DNA from: Lycocorax pyrrhopterus obiensis
Taxonomy: Eukaryota > Chordata > Aves > Passeriformes > Paradisaeidae
Assembly: GCA_014706295.1 (NCBI GenBank)
Contig: JACSVZ010000006.1
Span: 27,999,629 to 28,063,628 of the forward strand
Direction: 5' to 3'
Length of the DNA stretch: 64,000 bases
Shown: one piece after another, positions 38,851 through 50,330 of the stretch
Layout: each line of letters opens with the position of its first letter
Position numbering within the stretch: the stretch's first letter is position 1
The notes under the pieces: model-generated
Seen by the model: the letters and a program-made list of their open reading frames with translations, nothing else
Databases searched by the model: none
Told to the model about the DNA's origin: nothing
Program-made: the position numbers and the translations under genes

Positions 38851-41800
38851 TTCACACTGGCTCCAGTTTTGACACCAGAGGAGAAACACGACATCGGTCC
38901 CGGAGCTGCGGGCAGCGCTCTGGCAGTGGCGGTGCTGTGAGAGCCTGAACCGCTCTGAAAAGAGCAAACCTTTACAATCGTTCTAATCAGGTTTTCCATA
39001 AAAAAGTATAACAATGCCGCAAACATTTGAAATATTGTAGTCTTGGTCTAAAGTCCTGCATGTTGTCCCTATGACATTTTGAACAACAAATTAGACTTGT
39101 GGTTTAAATAAATACACATTGGAGTTAGTAATTAGCACAAACTTCGAGTAAAACAAGATTGCTTTAAGTGGTAATTATCTGGCTACTTTTAAAATTTCTT
39201 TTCAAGTCAATAATCTGTTTCATAGGGGTTTTAGATCAAGGTTTCAGAAAAGCTGGCTTGTTGGGGTTTTTTGTTTGTGTGGGGTTTTTTAATTATTATT
39301 TCAAACCACTGGAAGATAATAAAAAGAGAAATGTCATCTCTAAGTAGTTAGGTTGAAGTGAATGATTCTTTCAGTCTGTTTCCTCTTCAGGTTCAAAATA
39401 CATATAACAGGCAGAAATAATCCATGCATTTGAGCCATAGATTGGGTTGGCATCCAATATCCTATGTTCATTATCTTTCTAAATATCTGAAGTCCTTAGA
39501 ATACATGAGCTGTTTTACAGATTATTGGAAACCCTGACCCAGCTATGTTCCCTGTATTCCTAAAATTTTGGTAGAAGAGGCTTTGTATTTTAGAACTGTA
39601 AAAACAATTTTAAGGAATTAATTCCTGAATATCATAGGGCTTCTAAACATACAGAAATACCAATCACATTCATAGTTTATGAAACTATCCAGTAGAAGTA
39701 TGATTAGTTGCATGTGGTAGATCTATAAGCAGTTCACTGTTGTGAAACATCCAAAAAGGAGAAATAACATTACGTACCTTTAAAATCTTTACTAAAAATT
39801 TCTCTTTCAGGTAGAGGAGAACAAACCCTTAAATGAAGCCTCTAATCAGATTTACTGATTGGACGTCTCTAAAGACATAAAGGAAAATTCATGTATAGTA
39901 TTAAGAGTAGGATCTCTCCCCTATCCAATATTAAACTCTCTTAATATACTCAGGCACAGTCGAGTAAGTGGTGAGTAGAGTGGAAATCTGATTCTGAAAG
40001 ATGGGTTGCTTCCAGCTGCCAGCAAACACTGTGTTCTGTGATTCTGTAGGAGCAAAACACATTATCTAAAATCTTATCCCTGCAATGCAACCTCTGTGTA
40101 TTTCTGTTGATTTCAAATTACTCTAACAAAAAAACCAGAAAAAAACAAACAAACAAAAAAACTGAAAAACCAACCAACCAACCAACCAACCAAAAAAAAA
40201 AAACCCCAGTCAAATTATAGGCAAAACTTCAGTGGTCTATGTCTATGCCTTTTGAAATGTGTGTTACAACAAAATCCCGGTGTGGGTAACTGAACAATCT
40301 TATTTTTGTGCCATTTGGGCAACACTATTTCCTTTCCTTTTCACAATAGCAAGTCCGAGTCCTTGCATGAAGGCAACAGTATTCTTTCATGAAACAGTCT
40401 ATAAACACTGGAAGAACGTATAGCTGAAATGCAACCCCATTCAGGGGTTTTCACAACCCAGTATTGGTATACCCAAGAAGGAACGGTGGGGATAATATTT
40501 TATTGTCCTACAAAGACACTGAAAAAGGTGTTTAGTCCATGAAAGACTTTAGGAAATACTTTGTGCTCTATGAAGGTATTGCCATAGCTGTGCCCTCCTC
40601 AAGCAAAGCTTTTAGAGCTTAATAGAACGACATGGTAGATCTGAGCTCATGCTCTATATAAAAAAAAAATTCTCTTTGGCTCACTAAACTGAGAGCAAGA
40701 TCAAGCAGTATGTAAAATGCAGAGAAATGATTTTTTTTTCTTAACTGAAAATAGCACATCTAAGTTTCACCACTAGGTTCATTATGCCTTACATCTGTGC
40801 TCTGTCCTTATGTCACAGGATTTCTGTTGTCAGAGGGGTAGAGCAGTGGCAGTGTGGGGACCTGGGGGCCCCTACAACATCCCTTTGTATTTTTGAGAAG
40901 ACCTGGGGCTTGGGCTTGCTTCCTTTTAACTCTGAGGGAGACAACATATTCCCTTACAAGCTAGCAAACCAACAAACAAAATGGGTGAAACTGAAAGTAT
41001 GAAGAGAACTTCCTAAGATTAAACTGCTAGATTTGCTTGCAAATGAAAACCATTGTAATTTCTCCATGGAAGATAACACAGTGGTCGTCTTTTGGTTAAA
41101 AATGACCGAGCAACTATGATTGATAGGACCAGGGGAAAAAATAAAGTGATTTGTATTTCCCAGGCAGGGAAGCTATAGACTGAGAGAAACTTTGTTGTTA
41201 TATATACTTTGTTGTTATTTAATAACCACTTTCTTATAAGCAGGTGAGAAGTAAGAGATGTTTTAACAGAAGGAAGGTAACACTAAAGAAGTTTCAAAAT
41301 GGGGTTTCAAAAATTCAGGCAGTATTTAGAAATAACAGAATTTTGCTCCTGTGTTCCTAGCCTCATGCTATGATGTCGAAATGCTCCTGCCAGATGTAGG
41401 TGACTTCTTGACCATAACTTGGGCTACCAGATAGCTTGGGAATGTGGCCTGCCCTGCAGCCATCAGCAACTGGATGTGCAGGAGATTGTTCAGGCTCTGG
41501 TACTTTTCACACTCATAATTGTCTGTTACAGAAATCCAGTCTCCCACTCAGCACTCAAGGTAATCAATTAATAATAGTAGTTATTGCAAAAAGCATCTTC
41601 ATTATCTTTTTAATCTTGTTTCCTGCCTAAGATGGGAAATAGTAATTTCTATAAATTTAGCACTGGACAACTGGAAGCTTTAAGAAAAATTTTCAATGTT
41701 AACTTCATTAAGTGGCCTAATTACATATTATATAGGGAAATAGGAGTTTTGCTTTTAAATAGTAATGGCTTCATAAGAGAACTTCCTTCACAGAACAGAA

Positions 41801-44410
41801 AGTAGAGCACAAGTCATGCAAATACAGAACCTTGGAAAAGTTTTGCAATCTTCTAACTGTAGTACCTCAAAAAGACTCCCTCTTGAAGTAAGTAGGATAA
41901 CGTAGACCCAGTGCCAGAATGAGGCTTTCATTGCACTGCTAGTGAATTCACATGGAAGGCTTTTGAACAGACAAGACTCCCTCTTCACAGGGTGGGTAAG
42001 GTAAATCATAAATCTACTCAAAGCTTACTGGTTTCATAGACTGACAACATGTCACTATTCCTACTACCTAGGCAAAATAAAACTATCAAGTCCAGTATAA
42101 CCCTATACAACCCTGCCTGTCATGGTTGAATTATTGTACCTTTAGGAAATACTTGCTTGTATATCTAAACTATTTTTTTTCTTGCAGTAACTAAAAGTAA
42201 AGAAGTAGAAATATGTATGGTTAAACACTGGCGAGTGGACCGAGAAGAAAAATATGAAATAGTTGAAAAGTGGTTTTTGAAAGATCTGGAGATGATTGAT
42301 GGAAAAGAAGCAGATACTGTAAGTGTTACACTATGCATTATGTACATAGAAAATAATTTTCTTGTTTTGCAGCTTGGGATACAAGTATTAAATGCAATTA
42401 AAATGCATTATCTGAAAAATAAAGTTATGTTACCAGGGAATTTTGGCTTTATTGCACGTGAAAGTCCCCACATCACATTGCACTGTTGCAGGGAAAGAGG
42501 AAGGTGAGATTTTTTTGTTGGTTTGTTTATTATAATAGCCTTCATCTGTCTGGTTGGGACCTGAGGCAGAAGCTGGGTGTTTTCTAATTTGGTCATCCTA
42601 TCTGGTAATAAAAGTTCTCCATCTCCAGCTTCCAGTGTAAACTGCAGCTAATGTAATAGATTTTAGAGTGTATTGAAAACAAAATTTCTTTAAAAATTTT
42701 TATGGAGACTGTGACCCTGTCATTTAAATGTATGAACCGGTTCTCTATGTGACAAAGTCAATGTGTAAAATATCATGGAAGTGCATGATAGCTCACAAAA
42801 TTGTGTCTTCCACATAGCTTAATCTCACATTACTTGCCTATTTGTATCTCACATTCAGTATTTGCCTATTTGTGTGTGTAAATATGAAACAGCTTTGGCT
42901 AGATCTGGCTGACCTTGCTGCTGAAAAAGTCCTGATCTCTCAGATACAATTTCAGAAGGGTAAAATGAGGCTGCAGTAGTGCAATACAGAACAACACCAA
43001 AACTAGAATTAAATCCTATTCTACAAAAGCTAGAAGAATATGTTGAGGATAATATCTTACTGCACGTATGATAAGACATTTTAATAGCTGTCTGTGTATA
43101 ATAAATGTAGTCCAGAAGTACTTTTTTCCCTTTGAAAATGTTTTCACTAGCATATGTAATCTGAACTCTATTTCATGTTTACTTGAAAGAGAAACCAAGA
43201 GTCCATGAGAAATGTTTCAGAGCCTTGTTCCCAGGAAAATGACAAACTGGGGTTGTTCTCGCTCTGTCCTGTGCACATCACCCTCAAGGTCAAAACTAGG
43301 AATGCAGGAGACAGAGTAGGTGAACTCAGCTCCAGAGTACCCCTTCGTCCTGTGAGCTCTTAGCAGTTTAGGCCTGAGGGGGAAAAAAGACAAAACTAAT
43401 AATCATTTACATCCCTTCTCCAAGTTAACTAGCTTCTGGAAATGTTCCTGTCTCTTCCTCAGACAAGGCAGCCAGAGGATTTCCTTATCACTTGCTGCAC
43501 GAATTTAGCTTTTTTCTGAAGCGTTCTGCTAAAATAGTCTTCAGAAATGATTCAGCCTTTCACAACTGGGATGATCAAAATCTGTCTCATTTTTGATTAA
43601 AGAAAAGCCTAAATGAACCTCAAACTCATGGGGTAATTAACACTGCTATAAATGTTTATAATAGGTATTCATATCCATAGAATTTAAAATAATTTATCTG
43701 CTGCTAGGATTAATTGTGTCAAAGAGCCAGAAAGCACGAAGAAATACAACTAAGGCAGGAAGGGCAATCAATATTCTTCTTCTCCCACGGTCATAGACAG
43801 TTATAGTCCAAGTCAAGTGCTTTTCATATACGGTGTTTTAGGCAACACAACAAATTGATTCAGTTCAAAACAAGACTGTACAATCCCAATAAAGTACAGT
43901 GTATTGCTTGACCAAACTTGGAGAATTTTATTCAGAAAAAATTCCCAATGACAAAGAATTACAGCTGCTACTTTTTAAAGTTTTAGAAGACCCTTTAAGA
44001 TGAATAGCAGAAGTATGTGAAGTTCTTTAGACCCCATCATACAGAGAAAAAGCCCTGCAGGTAGCTGGGCAGACAACAACAAATTGCAATTCTAACACTG
44101 CAATATGTGTAGTAATTTCATTCTCTCTCAATTTTTTTTTTTTTAGGATAATCCATATTTTGATATGCATTTCCACAAAGTCTACAATATGGAAGCATAT
44201 AGTTGTGCATCTAAATATACCTTTGCTCGAACACTAAGCAAACTGAATGCGATGTACCTTAAGAAGGACTTCAAGATTGTCAACTTTGATGACACCTACC
44301 TAAATGATGATTCAATCTGGTCATCCAGCAATAGAGATTTCGTAGTAGTTATGAAGGTTTGCTTCTATGCTTTCAGCCTTTTATGTCTCTCCCTCTGTCG
44401 TTTGTCCTAA
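38485..44410 (+). CDS. EXOC1L: EXOC1L, exocyst complex component 1-like (complete, 3 coding exons)
   Basis: Joined coding exons 38485-38605, 42188-42318 and 44147-44410 give 171 residues and a TAA stop; from memory the human protein is about the same length. The product starts [19 protein letters not shown] and resembles the N-terminal PIP2-binding PH-like domain of Sec3/EXOC1, with nothing of the coiled-coil or C-terminal exocyst regions. Shared positions with EXOC1 include CA-V at the exon 1/2 junction, VK...D...Y....W.L.DL in exon 2, and FD.HF.KVY...KLN..YL.K in exon 3. The last 22 residues form a hydrophobic, cysteine-containing tail. Introns are GT-AG with phases 1 and 0. The promoter is a CpG island. 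The gene lies about 5.6 kb upstream of EXOC1 in the same orientation, and the shared exon structure indicates tandem duplication. The family assignment is strong. The molecular role is inferred: probably phosphoinositide or membrane binding without exocyst assembly. Confidence 0.93.
38606..42187 (+). other. EXOC1L: EXOC1L intron 1
   Basis: This GT-AG intron of about 3.6 kb begins in the CpG island and then turns AT-rich. It carries an A-rich AAAC/CAAC simple repeat at about 40131-40206. No other exon or well-preserved mobile element was recognised. Confidence 0.85.
40131..40206 (+). repeat. EXOC1L: A-rich simple repeat with (CAAC)n core
   Basis: AAAC units, then CAAC/CCAA units (six or so), then an A run, within EXOC1L intron 1. 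Confidence 0.9.
42188..42318 (+). CDS. EXOC1L: EXOC1L coding exon 2
   Basis: This 131-nt exon lies between TTGCAG (ending 42187) and GTAAGT (starting 42319). The first two bases complete the split valine codon, and the exon ends in phase 0. It codes for [16 protein letters not shown] through DGKEADT. Exon 3 of EXOC1 has exactly the same length and phases. Confidence 0.93.
42319..44146 (+). other. EXOC1L: EXOC1L intron 2
   Basis: This GT-AG intron of 1.8 kb ends in a strong polypyrimidine tract (mostly T, 44131-44144). Nothing else was recognised in it. Confidence 0.85.
44147..44410 (+). CDS. EXOC1L: EXOC1L coding exon 3 (terminal) with stop
   Basis: The acceptor is a long poly-T tract followed by TTTAG ending at 44146. 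The exon codes for [16 protein letters not shown] onward through [17 protein letters not shown] to the final residues CRLS and a TAA at 44408-44410. It is homologous to EXOC1 exon 4 ([15 protein letters not shown]) over its first 50 or so codons, then continues into a tail that EXOC1 lacks. No AATAAA or ATTAAA was seen in the first kilobase after the stop; the first AATAAA noticed is at 45572-45577, so the 3' UTR end is uncertain. Confidence 0.92.
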   Translation, partial: DNPYFDMHFHKVYNMEAYSCASKYTFARTLSKLNAMYLKKDFKIVNFDDTYLNDDSIWSSSNRDFVVVMKVCFYAFSLLCLSLCRLS

Positions 44411-47400
44411 AGATGTATTTTCTAACATTAAGGCGACTGGTTGACTTTCACTGACCAGCATTTCATAAACCATCTGATCAAAAAGTTAGTAAGTGATATG
44501 CAGTGTCTCCTTTTTAATTTTACATGTAAGCAAGAAGTGGAGCATACTTTTTACACAAATAGTTGATAATTCATTTATATGTCAGGAGATCCTAACTCTA
44601 GCAAATACTTATATATACAAGAAACTGGAAACATAGAACCAGTAATTATCACAGTCAGTGGTGATTGCTTATGTAAGCAGAGTTCAGCATTTGCTTATAT
44701 GTTCATGGAGGTATAAATTATCTTTCATTAATAACTCAAAATACTTTTACAGCATTAGGAGCATTAACAGTTAGTTTATATCCTGGAAGTAGAAAAAAGA
44801 AAGTAATCAATTAAGTTCTGTATGAGAATGATGCACATTTCCATTTCCAAATGTGTTGAAACACAGAACTCCGTTAAAGAAATCACACCTACATCCCTAC
44901 AAGAATCCAATTCTCATCCTGATGAATAGGAGTACTGCATTCAGGTACCATGGGACCAACTTTTCACCTATGCAGCTATATTATTTTTCCCACAGAACAT
45001 TTAGTACTCCCTCCGGCCTTCATGTTATTTGTGATACTGTCTTAGAAAGCAAATGTTCCTAAGCAGCATTGCTTTATTTGTCAGACCTTTCAGAACTTCC
45101 ATATCATTAATGTCTCCTTTCTTGCCCTTCATTGCTTATGAACAGGCATGGTTAGGGAATAGAAATTGTCTCTATCTCTGAACCAAAAGATAAGAAAATA
45201 CTATGTAAACAGTAGTTGTTGGCTGCTACAGTTACTTTGTAGACAAGCGATAGACTTTTCAAAATTCATAGAATTATGAGAATTATTTTCACCAGTTTCT
45301 AGCTAAGTGTAAGCATATTCAGAGCACTACTTAAAGGCACATTAGTACTTAGAGCTACATTTACCATGGGGTGGAGTCTACTTGAGTGGTTTGGAATGTC
45401 TCGCAAAAAGTAACATCTGGACTTGTGATAGCAGTATACTACAGTAGGAACAGAGGATAAGGTGCAGCTGTGTTGAACAGAAGCTGAAGAGGATCAATGT
45501 TAATGATAAGAAGCAGAGTGTTCCTGCCCAGTGTCAGTCAGCTATGTCAGCTGGCTGTTCATCCCATAGTCAATAAAGAAATGCCAAGCCAAAAGAACCT
45601 TCATTTAGAGAAGCTTCTGATCAGAATGTCCTGCAGGGGAAAATTAGCTTTCTCCTTTGGCAGCCAAGAGAGTACAGGAAGGCAGACCGTTGACTAAACT
45701 GGGTACGGACTTGGAGCTGAGTGATGTCAGCTCCTAGTAAATCAGAGGCTGGTTCATGTCCTCTCTCAGCACCTGCCATCCCTAAAATGGGATAGTTGTG
45801 CAAGGGTGCTGTGCTATACTGTGGCTTGTACTTTGCTTTTGTCTTTCACGTGAACTCCCACCTTTGAAAACATTTGTGCAAGTGTACTTTGGATTCAAAA
45901 TTGAAATAACATCAAGTAAGTGAGAATATATTTGAAAACCTGTAAATTGTACAGCTTTCTACTTTTTAAATGTTATCCTATTGCTTGTATATAGGAAAGC
46001 CCATACCTTCGGTTAGTTAATATTCAGAAGTTAGATAGTTATTCTAGGCATATATTGTAAATTACATTCGTTCTAACACAGATCTTAGTAATTATTACTG
46101 TATAGTAAGACAGCTGTGAGGGCAGTTTACGTGGGTAACACAAATCCTCTGGAATTTGTAAGGACTTAAGTCTTTAATTTGCCACCTAAATACTGTTGGA
46201 GAGAAGGATTGTAATTTTAGTGATTGTTTGCACAATACAATTGTTCTTTTGAGAATATCTTTGGGATAATCCAGTGCAAGTACGTGTGTTGTGACATTTG
46301 AGTATCAGCTACAAGAAGTATTTGCCCAACATACAGGTTCCACAAAACCATCTAATATAGAAAATATAATTCATGCTACTGCTATCTATGATACATTGTC
46401 TTGTTTGAATTGTATATTGATTGTTGAGGTCACAATGTTTTCCATAATATTTACAAATTCTTTGCTTAATAGGCACAAGGAAAGTTTTCTGGGTGGAAAA
46501 GCTTTCATCATTCATCTTGTAATAAAAACATAGAACACTAAAAATGAGCACTTCAGACCATTCTTTTGAAATAAAGTACGTGCATACTGAATTCTTGCCC
46601 AATAACTGTCTGTATCATTTTAGAAACTGATGACAGCTAAAAAGTTACTACAATGTTCAACCATATTTAATGGACTTTCATCAGTAGTTTATACATTTTT
46701 ATTCTTGTCCTATATAAACATTTAATAGACTATATTGGAAGATACAAACCTGCATTTTATGTGGAAGAATATGCAATTAAAATCTTTCTGGCATTTCTTC
46801 TGTCTGATAACATAGTAATTCAGACACTCTTCACTGAGCAATCAGACTGAGCAAAAGGAATGGAAAAAACAGGGACATTGTCCACGTTAATTACTTGAGT
46901 TACTATCAAAAGGAAGAGTACTTTAAAAGATCTTTGTGGACCTAATCTAGGGACTCTTTACTTTCACAGTTCACTTACAGTTCTCTATAAGATGTCAACT
47001 ACCAAGACACTGTGTAATTGCCTGATTGTGCTATGGGAAGTCTGAGGGACACTGTCACTTTGTGGTGAGCATAGCACAGCTGCACCACAGGACACAGAGA
47101 ACGTGCTAAATTATAAACGGAAAAGACCCAACAGGATAAATAGCCCATCTTTCAGTTAATGCGGAATGGTTTCCTACATCACATTTCCTGACCTTGGATA
47201 AATGGAATGTAGTTTGAAATATGGCATCTGGGGATTCATCTAGTTCTCCTGGAAGAATTCTCCAAAATTGAATAGGAAGAAAGTTACGGGAGAAAAGGAT
47301 TAACACAAATGCATCTGCAGCATTCCTATAAAAGGTTTCAACTACACGATGGAACGAATTAATATGTGAGATTGTGGATATAATGCAGATTTCCTTCAGA

Positions 47401-48417
47401 AGATGGGAGTAGCTATTAGTCAAGTCAGTTCCAGAGAGAAGAAAATACATGGCAGCCTGAAAATGAAGAAGAGTGATCATATGCAAACAGAAATTCATGC
47501 TCACACAAGAGGCAGAAAGAGAACAGAAGCTGTCATAAAAGACAGGTGATTTTTAAAATCTATATATATTTTTAAACACTTTAACCAACATCAGAATTAC
47601 GAATACAGGGAAACCTATGACAACAGAAGTTATTTAAATTTTATTTATTTAAAGTAGAATACTCCTCTCCTGTGGGTTTATTTTTCATGGATGACTAATC
47701 TTTTCTAGCATCTTACATTAAGCAAATACAGATCAGTGCAGAATTTTAAAAATAGTTTTGGAAGTGAAATAGAACAGGGAGCCTGTGCCTTTTAGGTTAT
47801 TTCTCATTCTTCTCCCTTGTGTCTTTCAAACACAAGCCTGTACTGTTTTCCCTGTCATCTACCTATTTCCCAATACTTTCAGCATATAAATATTTTTCTA
47901 GTAAATTGAGTGATTATATTATGTAATTTTCAATATGTAATTTAAGACTATTTTGTCATGCCTTAAAGTCAGTATTGGAAGATCAAGCGTCCTTTGTAAA
48001 GAGCATCTGTGGAAAGCTGAAGTAAGAGGGGAGAGGATGGCACTGTGCATCTTGGAAGATGATCTCATGTCAGTTTTAATGTGTAAACACATTTTAGCAG
48101 TAAAAAGTGCATTTTGGTGTGGTTTCTTTTTTCTTTTAGCATAATTAAAGCTAAAATATAGGAAACTGGAGGGTTCTGCCTAATTACAACAGCTTTGTGA
48201 AACCTTGTCCAGTATTTTATGGCTGCCTTGTCGTCTTTATAGATCTAGACAGAGACAGTTACATTTTGTGGCTGAATTGAGAAATTACCAAACTATAACT
48301 TCTATTTTAACCATGGCCCTCATGAATGATATATTATAGAAGTATACAGCATGTTGTTTTGTAAGTCAGAAAATAAAAGTACAAGAAGCAAGACTTAACT
48401 GGTCAGTCATATTTAAT
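44411..48417. other. EXOC1L 3' region and EXOC1L-EXOC1 intergenic sequence
   Basis: Contains the EXOC1L 3' UTR of unknown length (first AATAAA noticed at 45572-45577). No other gene or identifiable repeat was seen. Confidence 0.55.
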
Positions 48418-48546
48418 CACGGAATATTCTCGGAAGGGACACGCAAGGATTATCAAATCCAGCTCTTAAGTGAATGGCCCATGTGGGGCTCAAACCCACA
48501 ACGTTGCTGATGTTAGCACCATGCTGTGATCAACTAAGCTCATCTA
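48418..48546 (-). mobile_element. tRNA-derived SINE with CR1 tail (minus strand)
   Basis: On the minus strand it reads GAGCTTAGTTGATCACAGCA, GCTAACATCAGCAACGTTGT, GTGGGTTTGAGCCCCACATG and GGCCATTCACTTAAGAGCTG, ending in AGAATATTCCGTG. It is the same family as the copy at 15374 but older or more mutated in the A box. Confidence 0.85.
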
Positions 48547-49059
48547 AATTAGTGCTTTCAATCAAGTGGAAATATGATACAGGAATTACAGAATCACAGT
48601 TTTACATGTTAAAAATCCACATATTGGCAATTCACAACAATGTCTTGGAAAAGATGTTTTCTGCTGTTCTTTATTGGTCATGGCCTGACAAATACATTTT
48701 ATCAGCTACACACTAATGTGAATAAATCATATACAATTCAAGTAATCTGGGATGATTTCAGTCTGTCCTTAACTCTGCACTCAATTACATTAACAATGCT
48801 AAAAATTAGGTAAGTGTATTGATCCTGTGGAGAACCTCTGTCACAGGGAAGTTTGAACTGGAAGGTAGTTCCAGTTTTCACAGAATTCAGCAGTGGCTAC
48901 AAGTAGCTATAGCCAATTTGGACATCAGTTCTCATGGTTAGATGCCAAATCCTAAATACAGTCCCAGCATAATTTTTCCATCTGGATTATCACTGACATT
49001 GAAGACTGTCAATTAGTCCAGGTTTTCCTACCTAGGAGCAAAGCAAAAATCTGAACGCT
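48547..49059. other. Intergenic spacer between SINE and CR1
   Basis: About 0.5 kb of AT-rich sequence without any recognised feature. Confidence 0.6.
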
Positions 49060-49687
49060 GTTCACACAATACGAATATGAGCTGAACGTGAGGCAGGGTG
49101 TGCCCAGGTGGCCAAGAAGGCCAAAGGCATCCTGGCCTGTATCAGAAACAGCGTGGCCAGCAGGACCACGGCAGGGACTGTCCCCCTGGTGAAGCCTCAC
49201 CTTGAGTAGTGCATGCAGTTTTGGGCCCCTCACTTTAAAAGGGAAATTGAGGTGCTGGAGTGAGTCCAGTGGAGGGCAACAAGGCTCATGAAGGGTCTAG
49301 AAAACATGTCCTGTGAGCAACAGCTGAGGGAGCTGGGTTTGTTTACCCTGGAGAAGGCTCAGGGAGCACCTCGCTGCTCTCTACAGCTCCCTGAAAGGAG
49401 GCTGCAGTGAGGAGGGGTTCGGTCTCTCCTGCTGTGCCTGCAGTGAGAGGACCAGAGGAAATGGCCTAAAGCTGAGACAGGGGAGATTCAGATTAGATAT
49501 CAGAATTTCTTTTTCACTGTTAGTGTTGTCAGGCATCGGAGTAGGTTGCATGGGGTGGTGGAGCCATCATCCCTGGATCTGGTACTGGGTGACAAGGTTT
49601 AGTGGTTTAGGGGTTGCAGTGATAGTGCTGGGTGAATGGCTGACTTGATGATCTTGAAGGTCTCTTCCAACCTTGCTGATTCTATGA
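49060..49687 (+). mobile_element. CR1 LINE, 5'-truncated, immediately upstream of EXOC1 CpG island
   Basis: Translation of part of it reads [14 protein letters not shown] and VASRTT..., the end of CR1 ORF2, with in-frame stops (for example in HLE*CMQFWAPH). The 3' UTR follows, with GATCTTGAAGGTCTCTTCC and an end GATTCTATGA. The copy is inactive. It ends about 170 bp before the EXOC1 CpG island starts. Confidence 0.92.
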
Positions 49688-49859
49688 AGTTACACTAATC
49701 CTGATGCCGTCGCCAAACGGAATTACAGCATGCAGTCAAGAGATGGACATCGTAATTCCAAATTGAGATGGTGCGACACTGTAATGCCCTGTACGCATCT
49801 TTCAGCGCCAGGGTTGCCTGCGTTTCCTTTGCGGGCACATTTGTCCCCTGAGAGCCCCA

Positions 49860-50330
49860 AGCGCTCTCGGCCCCGCTGCCGTGAGGCCCCTTCACAACGC
49901 CGACGTCGCTTCTGGTGCGGCGGCTCCGCCCCGGGCCCGCCGCACCCCGCCCCTCCCAGCCAGGGGGCGCTGCGCGCGCATCCCGCCTCGCGCCGCGCGC
50001 CGCCGTCACGTGGGCGGAAGCAGCGGCGGGAGGAGCCGCGTCCCCGCCCGGCGCTCCCCTTCCCGGCGCTCCCGTTCCCGGCGCTTCCCGGCCCTGTCCC
50101 GGCGCCGCGGTGAGAGCGAGGCGGCCTCGGCACTCTCCGCCCCTTTCCCCGTCCGGGTGTGGGGGCTGCCGCCGTGCTCCTCGGGCCGGCTCGGCCGTGG
50201 CCGGTGCTGCCGGGCTCGGGGCGGGGCGGTGGCGGGAGCGGGTCGGGGGCGGCTTGTGCGGGACTCGCAGGTGGGAGGCGGTGTCGGACGGGCCCTCGGG
50301 AAGCCGCCGCTGCTGTAGGTAGCACTTGCG
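49860..50330 (+). promoter_or_regulatory. EXOC1: CpG island promoter of EXOC1
   Basis: This dense CpG- and GC-rich block of about 470 bp begins soon after a CR1 copy and covers the presumed first exon. A palindromic E-box CACGTG (50007-50012) lies three bases from a CGGAAG ETS-type core (50015-50020). Such TATA-less, CpG, ETS-containing promoters are typical of housekeeping genes. Confidence 0.75.
50020..50109 (+). other. EXOC1: EXOC1 non-coding first exon (3' boundary supported, 5' end approximate)
   Basis: A consensus donor CCGCG|GTGAGAGCG sits in the CpG island upstream of the first coding exon, whose acceptor needs a 5' partner. The exon therefore probably ends at 50109. The transcription start is unknown, and 50020 is only an estimate just downstream of the E-box/ETS cluster. 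The intron to the coding exon would be about 1.9 kb. Confidence 0.65.

Noticed and set aside
38088..38967. Several long open frames on both strands (up to 286 codons) in the EXOC1L CpG island
   Set aside because: High GC removes stop codons in every frame. Only the frame starting at 38485 carries a recognisable protein and a matching donor.
47106..47504. 132-codon minus-strand open frame
   Set aside because: No recognisable motif; its plus-strand sequence has no gene context. It could be an unrecognised old repeat, but I cannot support that.
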